A stretch of 64,000 nt of DNA from Aeromonas bestiarum (GTDB lineage Bacteria > Pseudomonadota > Gammaproteobacteria > Enterobacterales > Aeromonadaceae), in NCBI RefSeq assembly GCF_000819745.1, contig NZ_CDDA01000015.1, positions 361,653 through 425,652 of the forward strand, in the 5' to 3' direction. Positions within the stretch are counted from its first letter, which is position 1; every line of letters begins with the position of its first letter. Under the pieces are notes generated by a model. The model was not told the origin of the DNA. It saw only the letters and a list, made by a program, of their open reading frames with translations, and searched no databases. Position numbers and translations under genes: made by a program. Shown piece by piece: positions 36,879 to 46,012 of the stretch.

Positions 36879-36915
36879 CATCGGGGGCCACCGGTAGGTG
36901 GCCCCCGATGCTTTT
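36879..36915 (+). terminator. terminator after ghxQ
   Basis: CATCGGGGGCCACC and GGTGGCCCCCGATG form a perfect 14-bp stem with a GGTA loop, followed by CTTTTC. Confidence 0.88.
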
Positions 36916-36935
36916 CAGCCGCGGCAGGTACCATT

Positions 36936-36968
36936 TTGATAATGGGGATTACCAGATTGATAACGGGG
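36936..36968. repeat. two TTGATAAyGGGG direct repeats 21 bp apart, putative YgeV enhancer (xdhA)
   Basis: TTGATAATGGGG (36936-36947) and TTGATAACGGGG (36957-36968) differ at one base. The 21-bp spacing is two helical turns, so bound proteins would lie on the same face. They sit 123-155 bp upstream of the xdhA -24 element and share the TGATAA core with the ygeW and ygfK sites. Confidence 0.6.
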
Positions 36969-37090
36969 CGCATGCCAGCGGCTTGATGCGTATTAAAAAT
37001 CGGCAATCCGGCAGCGCCCCGAGCCCGGCTGGGGTGCCGGATGGGATCTTCTTCACACTTATCCCCATCGCTGGCCTGCCTGCGGGAAAC

Positions 37091-37107
37091 AGGCGCATAT
37101 CTTGCTG
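37091..37107 (+). promoter_or_regulatory. sigma-54 promoter of xdhA
   Basis: AGGCGCATATCTTGCTG has GG-N10-GC spacing with CTTGCTG followed by a T run, as in many -12 regions. A start near 37118 leaves a short leader of about 38 nt. Confidence 0.6.
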
Positions 37108-37155
37108 TTTTTTATCCTGGTTCTGGATTTTCTTACCTGAAGCAAGGACTTGCAT

Positions 37156-39474
37156 ATGTCCATAGGATTACCGCTCAAGCGGGTGGATGCCGAGGCCAAG
37201 GTGACCGGCAGCGCCCGCTATACCGATGACAACATCATGCTCGGGATGCGCCACGCCAAGTACGTGCGAAGCCATATCGCCCACGGCAAGGTGATCGCCA
37301 TCGACGCCAGCGAGGCGCTGGCCCTGCACGGCGTCGAAGCCGTGTTCACCCACGAGGATGTGCCCACCACCTGTTTTCGTACCGCCGGTCACGCCTGGTC
37401 TCTCGATGAGACCAAACGGGATGTGAAAGACAGGCGTCTGCTCACCGACCATGTGCGCCACTTCGGCGATGGCGTCGCCATAGTCGTGGCCCGGGATCCC
37501 CTGGTCGCCGAGAAGGCGGCGGCCCTGGTCAAGGTCACCTACGAGCCGCTGCCGGTGATGACGGATGCCCAGAGTGCGCTGGCCGAGGGTGCCTACCCCA
37601 TACACTCGACCGGCAATCTGCTTCGCCAAAGCCAGCTCAGCGCCAATGGACCGGAGCAGGCCATCGCGGCGGCAGACCTGCAATTTCAGGCGCACTATCA
37701 GACCCCTGTGGTGCAGCACTGCCATCTGGAGACGGTGACCTGTTACGCCTACATGGATCAGCCGGACCACATCATAGTGGTCTCCAGCACCCAGATCCCC
37801 CAGATAGTGCGCAGCCGGGTGGCCAAATCCCTCGGCCTGCCCTGGTCCAGCGTACGGGTGATCAAGCCCTACATGGGCGGCGGTTTTGGCAACAAGCAGG
37901 ATGTGCTGGAAGAGCCGATGGCGGCGTTTCTGAGCCACCAGCTCGGCGGTGTGCCGGTCAAGGTGACGCTCAGTCGTGAGGAGTGCTTCTTTGCCTCCCG
38001 CACCCGCCACGGCTTTGCCATCGACGGCAAGATAGGGCTCAACCGCGACGGCACCCTCAAGGGCTATCAGCTCGACGTGCTCTCCAACACAGGCGGTTAT
38101 GCCTCCCACGGCCACTCCATCGCCAGCGCCGGTGGCAACAAAATCAGCTACCTCTATCCGCGCAGCGCCTTCGGTTATGACGCCAAGACCTTCTACAGCA
38201 ACCTGCCCACCGCCGGCGCCATGCGCGGTTACGGCGCGCCTCAGGTGATTTTTGCCCTCGAGTGCATGCTGGATGACGCCTGCGCCGAGCTGGGTCTGGA
38301 TCCGCTCGCCGTGCGCATCGCCAACGTGGCGCGGGAGGGGGATGTCAATCAGGTCAACCAGAAGACCATCTACAGCGCCGGCTTGCCCGAGTGCCTGCGC
38401 CGGGGTGGCGAGCAGTTCGAGTGGGAACGCCTGCGGGCCGAGTGTCTGGCGCAGGAGCCGGCGAGCCGGGTGCGACGCGGAGTGGGCGTGGCTTGCTTTA
38501 GCTACGGCTCCAATACCTATCCGGTGGGGGTCGAAATTGCCGGCGCCCGCATGCTGCTCAATCAGGATGGCACAGTGAACCTGCAGATAGGCGCCACCGA
38601 GATAGGGCAGGGGTCGGACACCGTCTTTGCCCAGATGGCGGCCCAGACCTTAGGCATTCCGTTTGAGCAGATCCGGGTCATTTCGACTCAGGACACCGAC
38701 ATCACAGCCTACGACCCTGGCTCGTTCGCCTCGCGCCAGAGCTACGTGGCGGCCCCTGCCATCCATCAGGCGGCGCTGCAGTTGCGGGCGCGCATCCTGT
38801 CGCTGGCAGCCCAGCTCTGTCATCAGGATGTGGGATCCCTGACCCTGATCGACGGTTACGTGGTGCTGGCCGGTGCGCCGGACAAGGTGCTGATCAGCGT
38901 CGCCGAGGTGTCGGTCAATGCCTACTACCACCTCACCATAGGCGGCCAGATCACTGCCGAGGTTTCCCACAAGACCACCACCAACCCGCCGAGCTTTGGC
39001 TGCACCTTTGTCGATCTCAGCGTGGATATCGATCTCTGCAAGGTGACCATCAACCGCATCATCAACCTGCACGATGCGGGCAAGATCCTCAATCCGCAGC
39101 TGGCGGAGGGGCAGGTGCACGGCGGCATGGGGATGGGGATCGGCTGGTCCCTGTTCGAGGAGATGATCATAGACGCCAAGACCGGCGTGGTGCGCAACCC
39201 CAACCTGCTGGACTACAAGTTCCCCACCATGCTGGATTTGCCCGAGCTCGAATGCGACTTCGTGCAGACCTACGAGCCCCAGTCTGTCTATGGCCACAAA
39301 TCCCTGGGGGAGCCGCCCATCATCTCGCCGGGCCCGGCGATTCGTAACGCCATTCGCATGGCGACCGGGGTCGCCATCAACGAGCTGCCCATCACCCCCA
39401 AGACCCTGTTTCGGGAGTTTGTGCAGGCGGGTCTCATTACCGAGGGGTCAAGCGAGGAGCAACGCCATGTTTGA
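37156..39474 (+). CDS. xdhA: xanthine dehydrogenase molybdenum-binding subunit XdhA
   Basis: 772 residues (E. coli XdhA 752). Begins directly with the aldehyde-oxidase a/b hammerhead (MSIGLPLKRVDAEAKVTG); the molybdopterin domain follows. MGGGFGNKQDVLEEP near residue 240 binds the cofactor, AGAMRGYGAPQ lies near 355, and GHKSLGEPPIISPG near 715 carries the catalytic Glu (KSLGE). It hydroxylates hypoxanthine or xanthine with XdhB and XdhC. The ATG at 37156 has AAGGA nine bases upstream; a TTG two codons earlier is less likely. It overlaps xdhB by 8 bp. Confidence 0.95.
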   Translation: MSIGLPLKRVDAEAKVTGSARYTDDNIMLGMRHAKYVRSHIAHGKVIAIDASEALALHGVEAVFTHEDVPTTCFRTAGHAWSLDETKRDVKDRRLLTDHVRHFGDGVAIVVARDPLVAEKAAALVKVTYEPLPVMTDAQSALAEGAYPIHSTGNLLRQSQLSANGPEQAIAAADLQFQAHYQTPVVQHCHLETVTCYAYMDQPDHIIVVSSTQIPQIVRSRVAKSLGLPWSSVRVIKPYMGGGFGNKQDVLEEPMAAFLSHQLGGVPVKVTLSREECFFASRTRHGFAIDGKIGLNRDGTLKGYQLDVLSNTGGYASHGHSIASAGGNKISYLYPRSAFGYDAKTFYSNLPTAGAMRGYGAPQVIFALECMLDDACAELGLDPLAVRIANVAREGDVNQVNQKTIYSAGLPECLRRGGEQFEWERLRAECLAQEPASRVRRGVGVACFSYGSNTYPVGVEIAGARMLLNQDGTVNLQIGATEIGQGSDTVFAQMAAQTLGIPFEQIRVISTQDTDITAYDPGSFASRQSYVAAPAIHQAALQLRARILSLAAQLCHQDVGSLTLIDGYVVLAGAPDKVLISVAEVSVNAYYHLTIGGQITAEVSHKTTTNPPSFGCTFVDLSVDIDLCKVTINRIINLHDAGKILNPQLAEGQVHGGMGMGIGWSLFEEMIIDAKTGVVRNPNLLDYKFPTMLDLPELECDFVQTYEPQSVYGHKSLGEPPIISPGPAIRNAIRMATGVAINELPITPKTLFREFVQAGLITEGSSEEQRHV

Positions 39475-40345
39475 TATTGCCCGTTATTACAAGGCCCGCA
39501 GCGTGGCCGAGGCCGTGGCCCTGCGCCAAGCCGACCCGCAAGCGCGCCTGCTGGCCGGTGGCACGGATGTGATGATCCAGCTGCACCACCTCAACGCCGC
39601 CTATCGTCATATCGTCGATATTCACGACTTGCCCGAGCTCAAGGGGGTGAGCGAGTTGCCTGATGGAGCGATCCGCATCGGTTCTGGTACCACCTTTACC
39701 GAGCTTATCGAAAACGAACTGGTGCAGCGCCGCCTGCCGATGCTGGCCGAGGCGGCCGCCACCATAGCCGGTCCGCAGATCCGCAACGTCGCCACCTATG
39801 GCGGCAACATCTGCAATGGTGCCACCAGTGCCGACTCGGCGGCGCCCACAGTCGCGCTGGAGGCCGAACTGGAAATCGCGGGGCCGGGCGGCACGCGCCG
39901 CATCCCCATCGCAGGTTTTCATACAGGCCCCGGCAAGGTGGCACTGCAACCGGCGGAGATCCTGGTGGCCTTTCACTTTGCCCCCGATCCCCACCCTCAG
40001 GTGGGCTCCCACTACTTCAAATACGCCATGCGGGGTGCCATGGACATAGCCACCATAGGCTGCGCCGCCTACTGCCAGATTGAGGATGGCCGCTTCAAGC
40101 GCCTGCGGCTGGCCTACGGGGTGGCGGCGCCGACGCCGGTGCGCACTCCTCACGCAGAGGCGGTGGCCGAGGGACAACCCCTGACCCGGGTGACGCTCGC
40201 GGCCATTGCCGAGGCTGTGGTGGCCGATGTGGCGCCGCGCTCCTCCTGGCGGGCGGAGAAAGCCTTTCGCCTGCACCTGATCAAGACCCTGGCGCAGCGG
40301 GTGATCACCTGCGCCGTCGAACGTGCCGGAGGCAAGATTCTATGA
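39467..40345 (+). CDS. xdhB: xanthine dehydrogenase FAD-binding subunit XdhB
   Basis: 292 residues, the same as E. coli XdhB. Flavin loops: [16 protein letters not shown] near residue 25 and [20 protein letters not shown] near 105. CO-dehydrogenase-type C-terminal domain (about 180-290). It takes electrons from the XdhC iron-sulfur clusters and passes them to NAD or another acceptor. The start ATG lies inside the end of xdhA, after GAGGAG, and the stop overlaps xdhC (ATGA), so the three subunits are translationally coupled. Confidence 0.95.
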   Translation: MFDIARYYKARSVAEAVALRQADPQARLLAGGTDVMIQLHHLNAAYRHIVDIHDLPELKGVSELPDGAIRIGSGTTFTELIENELVQRRLPMLAEAAATIAGPQIRNVATYGGNICNGATSADSAAPTVALEAELEIAGPGGTRRIPIAGFHTGPGKVALQPAEILVAFHFAPDPHPQVGSHYFKYAMRGAMDIATIGCAAYCQIEDGRFKRLRLAYGVAAPTPVRTPHAEAVAEGQPLTRVTLAAIAEAVVADVAPRSSWRAEKAFRLHLIKTLAQRVITCAVERAGGKIL

Positions 40346-40827
40346 TGCAACCGCAAACCTGTCCCGCCGTGGAGATCCAGTGCGAGATCAACGGCAAGCC
40401 TTACTGCTACGCGGTGTCCCCCAATATGTCGCTGCTCCACTTCCTGCGTGGCCAGGGGCTGATCAGCGTGAAAGAGGGGTGCAGCGTCGGCGAATGCGGC
40501 GCCTGTACCGTGCGGGTGGATGGCACAGCCATCGACAGCTGCCTCTATCTGGCGGTCTGGGCCGATGGCAAATCCATTCGTACCGTGGAGGGGGAGCGTA
40601 AGGGGAATCAGCTCTCCGATGTGCAGCAGGCCTTCATCGACGAGGGGGCTGTGCAGTGTGGCTTTTGCACCCCCGGCCTTGTGATGGCGAGCGCCGCCCT
40701 GCTCGACAAGACAGATCGCCGCCCGCTGACAAACGAGGAGATCCGCCGTGGCCTCTCCGGCAATCTGTGCCGCTGCACCGGCTACCAGAACGTGGTGCGG
40801 GCGGTGAAAAAATGCTGCAAGGGCTAG
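40342..40827 (+). CDS. xdhC: xanthine dehydrogenase iron-sulfur subunit XdhC
   Basis: 161 residues (E. coli 159). Both [2Fe-2S] modules are intact: the plant-ferredoxin type [12 protein letters not shown]...DSC near residues 46-70, and the second with [11 protein letters not shown] near 110 and NLCRCTGYQ near 145. Its intact cysteines contrast with the lost ones in XdhD. ATGATG start overlaps the xdhB stop. Confidence 0.95.
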   Translation: MMQPQTCPAVEIQCEINGKPYCYAVSPNMSLLHFLRGQGLISVKEGCSVGECGACTVRVDGTAIDSCLYLAVWADGKSIRTVEGERKGNQLSDVQQAFIDEGAVQCGFCTPGLVMASAALLDKTDRRPLTNEEIRRGLSGNLCRCTGYQNVVRAVKKCCKG

Positions 40828-41469
40828 GGTGAGGCTGCCGCCCCGAACGTCATGTGCGGGGCGGCTATGTTGGGGGCATGCCTGCTTCCAATATAGCTGC
40901 CGGCAAGGCGGCATCTGACGGCCATGCAAACAACAGGCGGGGCCTGGAAAACCTTATTTTGGTCATCTCATATTAATGGCGTGATATTTATCCATGGGAG
41001 GGTGAGCGATATTTTCGCCCGGCGACACAGTGACGCCATATGGCCGGGTATCCTCTGCCGTCGTCGCTATTTCCAGCTAATTGTCCCGTGAATGGTCACT
41101 CGCGATTCGCCCTGGGTATCGCTGGCGGGATCCTTTCTCAAGCTGCTGTTTTTTCTCCCTATGTCAGCTTGTGTCGCCATCTTGTGCGCCGTTGCCGGAT
41201 ATTGGCGGCAGCAAATGCCAATGGTGGTGCGCCGCTCATCCTGTGGCAGAGGTGTCAGCGGAAAAACATTATTTTTCGTCACCTGCTCGCAACAATTTTC
41301 TGTAATTGTTAGCCAGCTCGCGGCGGCTCTTGGGCCAAACGGGCAGAGTAGGCGCGATATTTGGCCATGGGCCCGTATCGACTGTTTTGATAGCTGTAAC
41401 AAGGTGCTGTGGCCCGCCTAACGCGGGGCGCCAATAACATATCTGCTAATAAGAAAAGGAACATTGGCT
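40828..41469. other. xdhC to exeM-like intergenic region
   Basis: 642 bp without a convincing gene. A GC hairpin after xdhC (GCCGCCCCG/CGGGGCGGC, 40837-40865, 11-nt loop, no T tract) may be its 3' end. An AT-rich stretch follows at about 40950-41000. A dyad AACAATT-N6-AATTGTT (41291-41310) could be an operator for the nuclease gene. Short open frames here lack an RBS and family resemblance. Confidence 0.6.
41291..41310. promoter_or_regulatory. AACAATT-N6-AATTGTT dyad upstream of the nuclease gene
   Basis: Perfect 7-bp inverted repeat with a 6-bp spacer, 160 bp before the start codon. The form is operator-like; no regulator is recognised. Confidence 0.35.
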
Positions 41470-44400
41470 ATGTCAGGAAGACACTCTCTGGTGGCGCTCG
41501 CGGTCGGGTTGGCGCTGTCAGGACAGGCACAGGCACAACTGCTGATCAGCGAATACCTGGAAGGATCCAGCAACAACAAGGCGGTGGAGCTGAGCAATCT
41601 GGGCGCGACTCCCGTCGATCTCTCTCAATACCGGCTGGCGCTCTATGCCAACGGCAAACCTCTTACCGATACCCCCACCAACAGCCTGGTGCTGCAAGGC
41701 ACCCTGGCCCCGGGCGCCAGCCTGGTGCTGGCCAACCCCTCCGCCAACGCCGAGATCCTGGCCAAGGCCAATCAGACCAGTGGCAACCTGGTGTTCAACG
41801 GTGACGACGCCCTGGTGCTTTATCGCGGCAGTGAGATAGTGGACAGCTTCGGGCAGGTGGGGGTGGATCCGGGCACGGCCTGGGTGTCCGGCAGCGTCTC
41901 GACCCTGGACATGACACTGCGCCGCAAGGCCACAGTCACCACGGGCCGGACTGATGTGACCGGCCCCTTCGATCCGGCGCTTGAGTACGTGGCCGCCGCC
42001 AAGGATGACGCCAGCGGCCTGGGTTGCAGTGGCGATGGTCCCTGCGATGGCACTCTGCCACCGGCCTTCGTCTGCCCGGTTGATCAGCTGATACCCGTGC
42101 CTGCCATTCAGGGTCCCGGCAGCAGCAGCCCGCTGGTGCCGGCCGGCAAGTTTGAATCCGAGCAGGCCTATGCCACCCGTGGCATCGTCACCCAGGTGGT
42201 GAACGGTCTCTACAAGGGCTTCTTCATCCAGGATCCGCAAGGGGACGGGGATCCGGCCAGCTCGGACGGTCTCTTCGTCTACAGCACCCAGGCCAATGGC
42301 GCCATAGTGCCGGGGGCCGAGGTATGCGTCTCGGGCAAGGTGAAGGAGTACTTCAACCAGACCCAGCTCAATGCCGATCAACTGGTGGTGACCCAGCCCA
42401 TGGTGGCTCTGCTGCCGGCGGTGGATCTGGTGCCGGTGGCGGGTGAGACCCTGAACCAGCTGCTGGAGCGTCATGAGGGGATGCGGGTGCGGCTGGTGCC
42501 CGAGTCCAGCCTGGTGGTGACCCGCAACTTCAGCTTCGATTACGACGGCAAGCGCAACAACCTGGTGCTCTCTTATGGCGCGCCCCTCATCAAGTCGACC
42601 CAGAAGTTTGCCGCCATGAGCGAGGAGGCGAGCCAGTGGGCCCTGCGCAACCAGCAAAACCAGCTGGTGGTGGAGACGGACGCCAAGACGCCGGATGGGG
42701 TGCTGCCCTGGTATCCCGCCTTCAATGCCGAAGATGGCTACCTGCGCATCGGCGACAAGCTCAATGGCCTGGAGGGGGCGCTGGGTTACTCCTACAACCT
42801 GTTCCGGCTGGTGGCGAACAACCGCATCGACAGCGGCGACATAGATCACAGCGGCTGGGACAGGGTCGAAACCCCAGAACTCGCCGAGGCGGGGGATCTG
42901 CGGGTCGCCAGCTTCAACGTGCTCAACTTCTTCACCACTGTGGTGGGCGGGGATGCCAACCCCACCGGCAGCAACCGTGGCGCCCTGACAGTGGCGGAGT
43001 TCGAGAAGCAGCGCACCAAGATCGTCAGCGCCATCACCCGCCTCAACGCCGACGTGGTGGGGCTGATGGAGATAGAGAACAACGGCTACGGCGACAATTC
43101 CGCCATCGCCAACCTGGTGGCGGCCCTCAACGCCGCCCAGCCGGATGAGGCGGATCACTACCGCTGGATTGCCTCGCCGGATGGCCAGCCCATAGGCACA
43201 GATGCCATTACCGTGGGTCTCATCTACCGACCTGCCAGCGTGACGCCGCAAGGGGCAGCCAGCCTCATAGTGCTGCCGGTGCAGCAGGCCGAGGCTCTGG
43301 ACGCCAGCGGCAAGCCGGTGGCCATCAAGCAGGGCATGCGCGAGTCGCTGTTGCAGCAGTTCAGCTCACCCAAGGGGGATGCGCCTCTGACCCTGGTGGT
43401 CAACCACCTCAAGTCCAAGGGCTCCGCCTGCTTCGAGGATTACCCCGACTATGCAACCGCCGATCCGCTGGATGGCCAGGGTCACTGCAACGCGCTGCGG
43501 GTCTCCGCCGCCAGGGTGCTGGGGGAGAGTCTCAAGGCGCTGGGTGGGGATCTGCTGCTCATCGGCGACATGAACGCCTATGGCATGGAGGATCCCATCC
43601 GGGTGCTGACCAGCTATGATCCGGCGGCCCAGCCGCGCCAGATCATGAGCGCCTCCTTCACCACGCTGGCGGGCCAGCCCTATGAGGAGAGCGGCAGCGC
43701 CCTTGGCAAGGGGTATGGTTTCGTGAACCTCAACACCCGCTTCCATGGCACCGATACCTACTCCTACAGCTATGAAGGTGAGCTCGGCAACCTGGATCAC
43801 GCCCTGGCGAGCCCCAGCCTGGCGGCCAAGGTGATCGGCATAGAGGATTGGCACATCAACTCCGCCGAGAGCAACTTCTTCGAATACGGCAGCAAGTACA
43901 CAGGCCAGCTGGCCAAATCGGACGGCCCCTTCAGCGCCTCGGATCACGATCCCGTGCTGGTGGCGATCCAGTATCCGTTGCCGCCTGCCGGGGTGTTGAG
44001 CCTCGAGAGCGCAGTCGCCAGCGTGGAGGAGGGCAGTACCCTCACGCTGAGCGTTGCGCGTCGTGACGGCACTCATGGGGAGGCCAGCGTCAGCTATCGC
44101 ATTTCCTACGGCAGCGCGGATGCCAATGACGTGGCGCCACTGACCGGCACCCTGAACTGGGCGGCCGGCCAGAGCGACAGCCAGCCCATCAGCATCCCGG
44201 TGAAGAGCGATACCCTGCACGAGGGGGATGAGACCTTCACTCTGGAACTGTTCGATGCCAGCGGCGCCACTCTGGGTGAGCAGCGCCAGACTCTGGTGAC
44301 CGTCAAGGACAAGCTGGCGCCGTCCACCATTGCGCTGGCTCGCGCCAGCATGACGGTGAACGAGGGGCAGTGGTTTGCCGAGATCCCCGTGGTGCGCAGC

Positions 44401-44688
44401 GGCGATCTGAGCAAGCCGGCCCGTGCCCAGCTGGGCCTTGAGGGGGTTACGGCGCGTTGGGGGCTGGATTTCCTGCCCTGGTTCAGCCAGTCGGTGAGCT
44501 GGGCCGCCGGTGAGGGGGGCAGCAAATCGGTCAAGGTGCTGATCATCGATGACTGGTTTGTGGAGCCCACCGAGCAGTTCAGGGTGAGCCTGCGCCAGTT
44601 GCAGGGGGGACAACCGGGCAACCTGCAGGAGACCCGGGTCGACATAGTGGACAACGACAAGCCCTGGTGGCCGTTTGGCCGCCGCTGA
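41470..44688 (+). CDS. secreted ExeM-like extracellular nuclease
   Basis: 1072 residues. A signal peptide (MSGRHSLVALAVGLALSGQAQA, cleavage after AQA) leads to export, probably by type II secretion. Then a lamin-tail domain (about 23-150, LLISEYLEGSSNNKAVEL), an OB-fold DNA-binding region (about 195-330), an endonuclease/exonuclease/phosphatase domain (about 475-830: SFNVLNFF, LMEIENNG, VNHLKSKG, GDMNAY, SDHDPV) with its metal and His residues intact, and two Calx-beta-like modules (about 840-1060). This is the ExeM/EndA architecture of marine gammaproteobacterial DNases that release DNA from biofilms. There is no GlyGly-CTERM tail, unlike some homologues. The ATG at 41470 follows AAAGGA. Confidence 0.88.
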   Translation: MSGRHSLVALAVGLALSGQAQAQLLISEYLEGSSNNKAVELSNLGATPVDLSQYRLALYANGKPLTDTPTNSLVLQGTLAPGASLVLANPSANAEILAKANQTSGNLVFNGDDALVLYRGSEIVDSFGQVGVDPGTAWVSGSVSTLDMTLRRKATVTTGRTDVTGPFDPALEYVAAAKDDASGLGCSGDGPCDGTLPPAFVCPVDQLIPVPAIQGPGSSSPLVPAGKFESEQAYATRGIVTQVVNGLYKGFFIQDPQGDGDPASSDGLFVYSTQANGAIVPGAEVCVSGKVKEYFNQTQLNADQLVVTQPMVALLPAVDLVPVAGETLNQLLERHEGMRVRLVPESSLVVTRNFSFDYDGKRNNLVLSYGAPLIKSTQKFAAMSEEASQWALRNQQNQLVVETDAKTPDGVLPWYPAFNAEDGYLRIGDKLNGLEGALGYSYNLFRLVANNRIDSGDIDHSGWDRVETPELAEAGDLRVASFNVLNFFTTVVGGDANPTGSNRGALTVAEFEKQRTKIVSAITRLNADVVGLMEIENNGYGDNSAIANLVAALNAAQPDEADHYRWIASPDGQPIGTDAITVGLIYRPASVTPQGAASLIVLPVQQAEALDASGKPVAIKQGMRESLLQQFSSPKGDAPLTLVVNHLKSKGSACFEDYPDYATADPLDGQGHCNALRVSAARVLGESLKALGGDLLLIGDMNAYGMEDPIRVLTSYDPAAQPRQIMSASFTTLAGQPYEESGSALGKGYGFVNLNTRFHGTDTYSYSYEGELGNLDHALASPSLAAKVIGIEDWHINSAESNFFEYGSKYTGQLAKSDGPFSASDHDPVLVAIQYPLPPAGVLSLESAVASVEEGSTLTLSVARRDGTHGEASVSYRISYGSADANDVAPLTGTLNWAAGQSDSQPISIPVKSDTLHEGDETFTLELFDASGATLGEQRQTLVTVKDKLAPSTIALARASMTVNEGQWFAEIPVVRSGDLSKPARAQLGLEGVTARWGLDFLPWFSQSVSWAAGEGGSKSVKVLIIDDWFVEPTEQFRVSLRQLQGGQPGNLQETRVDIVDNDKPWWPFGRR

Positions 44689-44713
44689 TAGGCATCATGA
44701 ACATGCGTGATAC

Positions 44714-44736
44714 AAGGGGCCTGCGGGCCCCTTTTT
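44714..44736 (+). terminator. terminator after the exeM-like gene
   Basis: AAGGGGCC-TGCG-GGCCCCTT followed by TTT, 26 bp after the stop. Confidence 0.88.
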
Positions 44737-44790
44737 GCTGGGCATGATGGGGTTGGGTTGGCAGCCATGCCAGACGAGGCGCTGGCGCGC

Positions 44791-44821
44791 AACAAAAAGG
44801 CCCATCGGTGTGATGGGCCTT
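44791..44821 (-). terminator. terminator of ycfJ
   Basis: On the minus strand AAGGCCCATC-ACACC-GATGGGCCTT is followed by TTTGTT, 25 bp after the ycfJ stop. Confidence 0.88.
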
Positions 44822-44845
44822 GGGGTGCTCATAGAACTGGGTCTG

Positions 44846-45391
44846 TCAGGATTGACTCTGGGCGCTGTCGATCACCAGCTTGCCATCCTTGACCGGTATG
44901 GTGGCGCCGGGGGCCTTCTCCATGCGGATGACCCCTTCCTGACCGGCGAGGCGGTAGGTGACGTCATAGCCCAGGGTGCGGGTGCTGCTCTCCTGCACCG
45001 TCTTGCAGCGCTGCTGGGTGCTGGTGTAGGTGTCGCCCGCCTGCATGTTGCCCTGCACCTGGTTGCCGGCATAGCCACCGGCCACGGCGCCCGCGGCCGT
45101 GGTCACCTTCTTGCCGTTGCCACCGCCAAACTGGTTGCCGAGCACGCCGCCCAGCGCCGCGCCAACCACTGTACCCAGGATCTTGTTCTCATCCTGCACG
45201 GGTTTGCGGTGGGTCACTGTGATGTTGTGGCACTCCTGACGGGGCGTCTTGATGGTCTCGGTCACCGGCTTGCTGGCCAGCACCTCGGCAAACTGAGGCT
45301 GGGCTGAAAACAGGGATCCGCTGGCGGCGGCCGACAATGCCAGCGCAGAGGCCACACCGATCCCGACACCTGCCAACATGGATTTGTTCAT
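44846..45391 (-). CDS. ycfJ: glycine-zipper 2TM protein YcfJ
   Basis: 181 residues, similar to E. coli YcfJ (179) throughout. The N-terminal hydrophobic segment MNKSMLAGVGIGVASALALS is a signal anchor. TPRQECHNITVTHRKPVQDENKI precedes the glycine-zipper domain (about 72-110, VVGAALGGVLGNQFGGGNGKK and AAGAVAGGYAGNQVQG). The C-terminal part has a YDVTYRLAGQEGVIRM block. Conserved Cys residues at about 54 and 128 may form a disulfide. Likely an envelope protein of unknown function. An AGGAG RBS precedes the ATG. Confidence 0.92.
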   Translation of the reverse strand: MNKSMLAGVGIGVASALALSAAASGSLFSAQPQFAEVLASKPVTETIKTPRQECHNITVTHRKPVQDENKILGTVVGAALGGVLGNQFGGGNGKKVTTAAGAVAGGYAGNQVQGNMQAGDTYTSTQQRCKTVQESSTRTLGYDVTYRLAGQEGVIRMEKAPGATIPVKDGKLVIDSAQSQS

Positions 45392-45505
45392 TTTGCGTTC
45401 TCCTGAAATGCATCACCTGATGCGGCTGTTGCTTGCCGCGATCTTGGCACAACCCGGAGGATGAACAAGGCGGCCAGCGTGCGGGCACGACAAGCCCTGA
45501 CTTCA

Positions 45506-45540
45506 CCAAAAAGCCCCTCGTCAAAAAGGTGTCGGGCTTT
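45506..45540 (-). terminator. orphan terminator-like hairpin
   Basis: On the minus strand AAAGCCC and GGGCTTT pair around a 17-nt loop and are followed by TTGG. It points away from the 45540-46012 region, so it could end an unannotated minus-strand RNA. Confidence 0.4.
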
Positions 45541-45856
45541 GGCGACAAAGGCCGTGGAGCTGGGGCTGGAAAATGGGCATGTCACTCTGGATCGGGTGGA
45601 TGCGTCGCAATTTGCGATTCATATGGGGTCTTTTTATTCATTTTGCGTCAAACCACTGCCGCGCCATCGCCCTAGAGCGGCACTCTGCCGCGCTTGTCCC
45701 CCGACGCGGGCTTTAAGGGCTTGCCCGCAGGCACCGACTCGTGCGCAAGTGCTTGATAAATCGCTTTACCGGCGCAGGAGGGCTGCCGATAACAGATCAC
45801 GGCAAGCATTATGCTTGGTCTTTTGGCAGAGAGTGTGACGGGCCCATGAGCGACAG

Positions 45857-45896
45857 TGGCTCACCCCGACAGGCGCGATGCAGTGCCGGTGAGCCA
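45857..45896. repeat. TGGCTCACC/GGTGAGCCA inverted repeat
   Basis: Perfect 9-bp arms enclose 22 nt that contain a smaller GGC/GCC pairing. It may fold as RNA in the leader of the 62-residue ORF 117 bp downstream. Confidence 0.4.
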
Positions 45897-46012
45897 GGTA
45901 ACGCCGTCATCATCTCGGGGCCAGTGAAAGTGACAACGGCAATACCTGGGCAATCCCGATGCGGCACGCGTTGGGACTGTGGTGGTCAAGCAATAATCGG
46001 CAAGGGGGACTT

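Larger units (their letters stand above)
36850..37155. other. ghxQ-xdhA intergenic control region
   Basis: 306 bp without a gene. In order: ghxQ terminator (36879-36915), two direct TTGATAAyGGGG repeats (36936-36968), a GC-rich stretch with short dyads (36970-37050), a -24/-12 element (37091-37107), and the xdhA RBS. Confidence 0.75.
45392..46012. other. ycfJ to small-ORF intergenic region
   Basis: 621 bp without a supported gene. Contains a terminator-like hairpin on the minus strand (45506-45540) with no known gene feeding it, and a long inverted repeat (45857-45896) on the way to the 62-residue ORF. Several overlapping short frames exist but none has both an RBS and protein-like composition. 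Confidence 0.55.

Noticed and set aside
41092..41421. 109-codon open frame in the xdhC-exeM gap
   Set aside because: No RBS, no recognisable family, several overlapping alternatives of equal quality. The hydrophobic start (FLKLLFFLPMSACVAILC) could suggest a small membrane protein, but support is too thin.
45461..45838. 125-codon plus-strand open frame between ycfJ and the 62-residue ORF
   Set aside because: Arg/Ala-rich, no RBS before its ATG, overlaps other frames equally; not protein-like.
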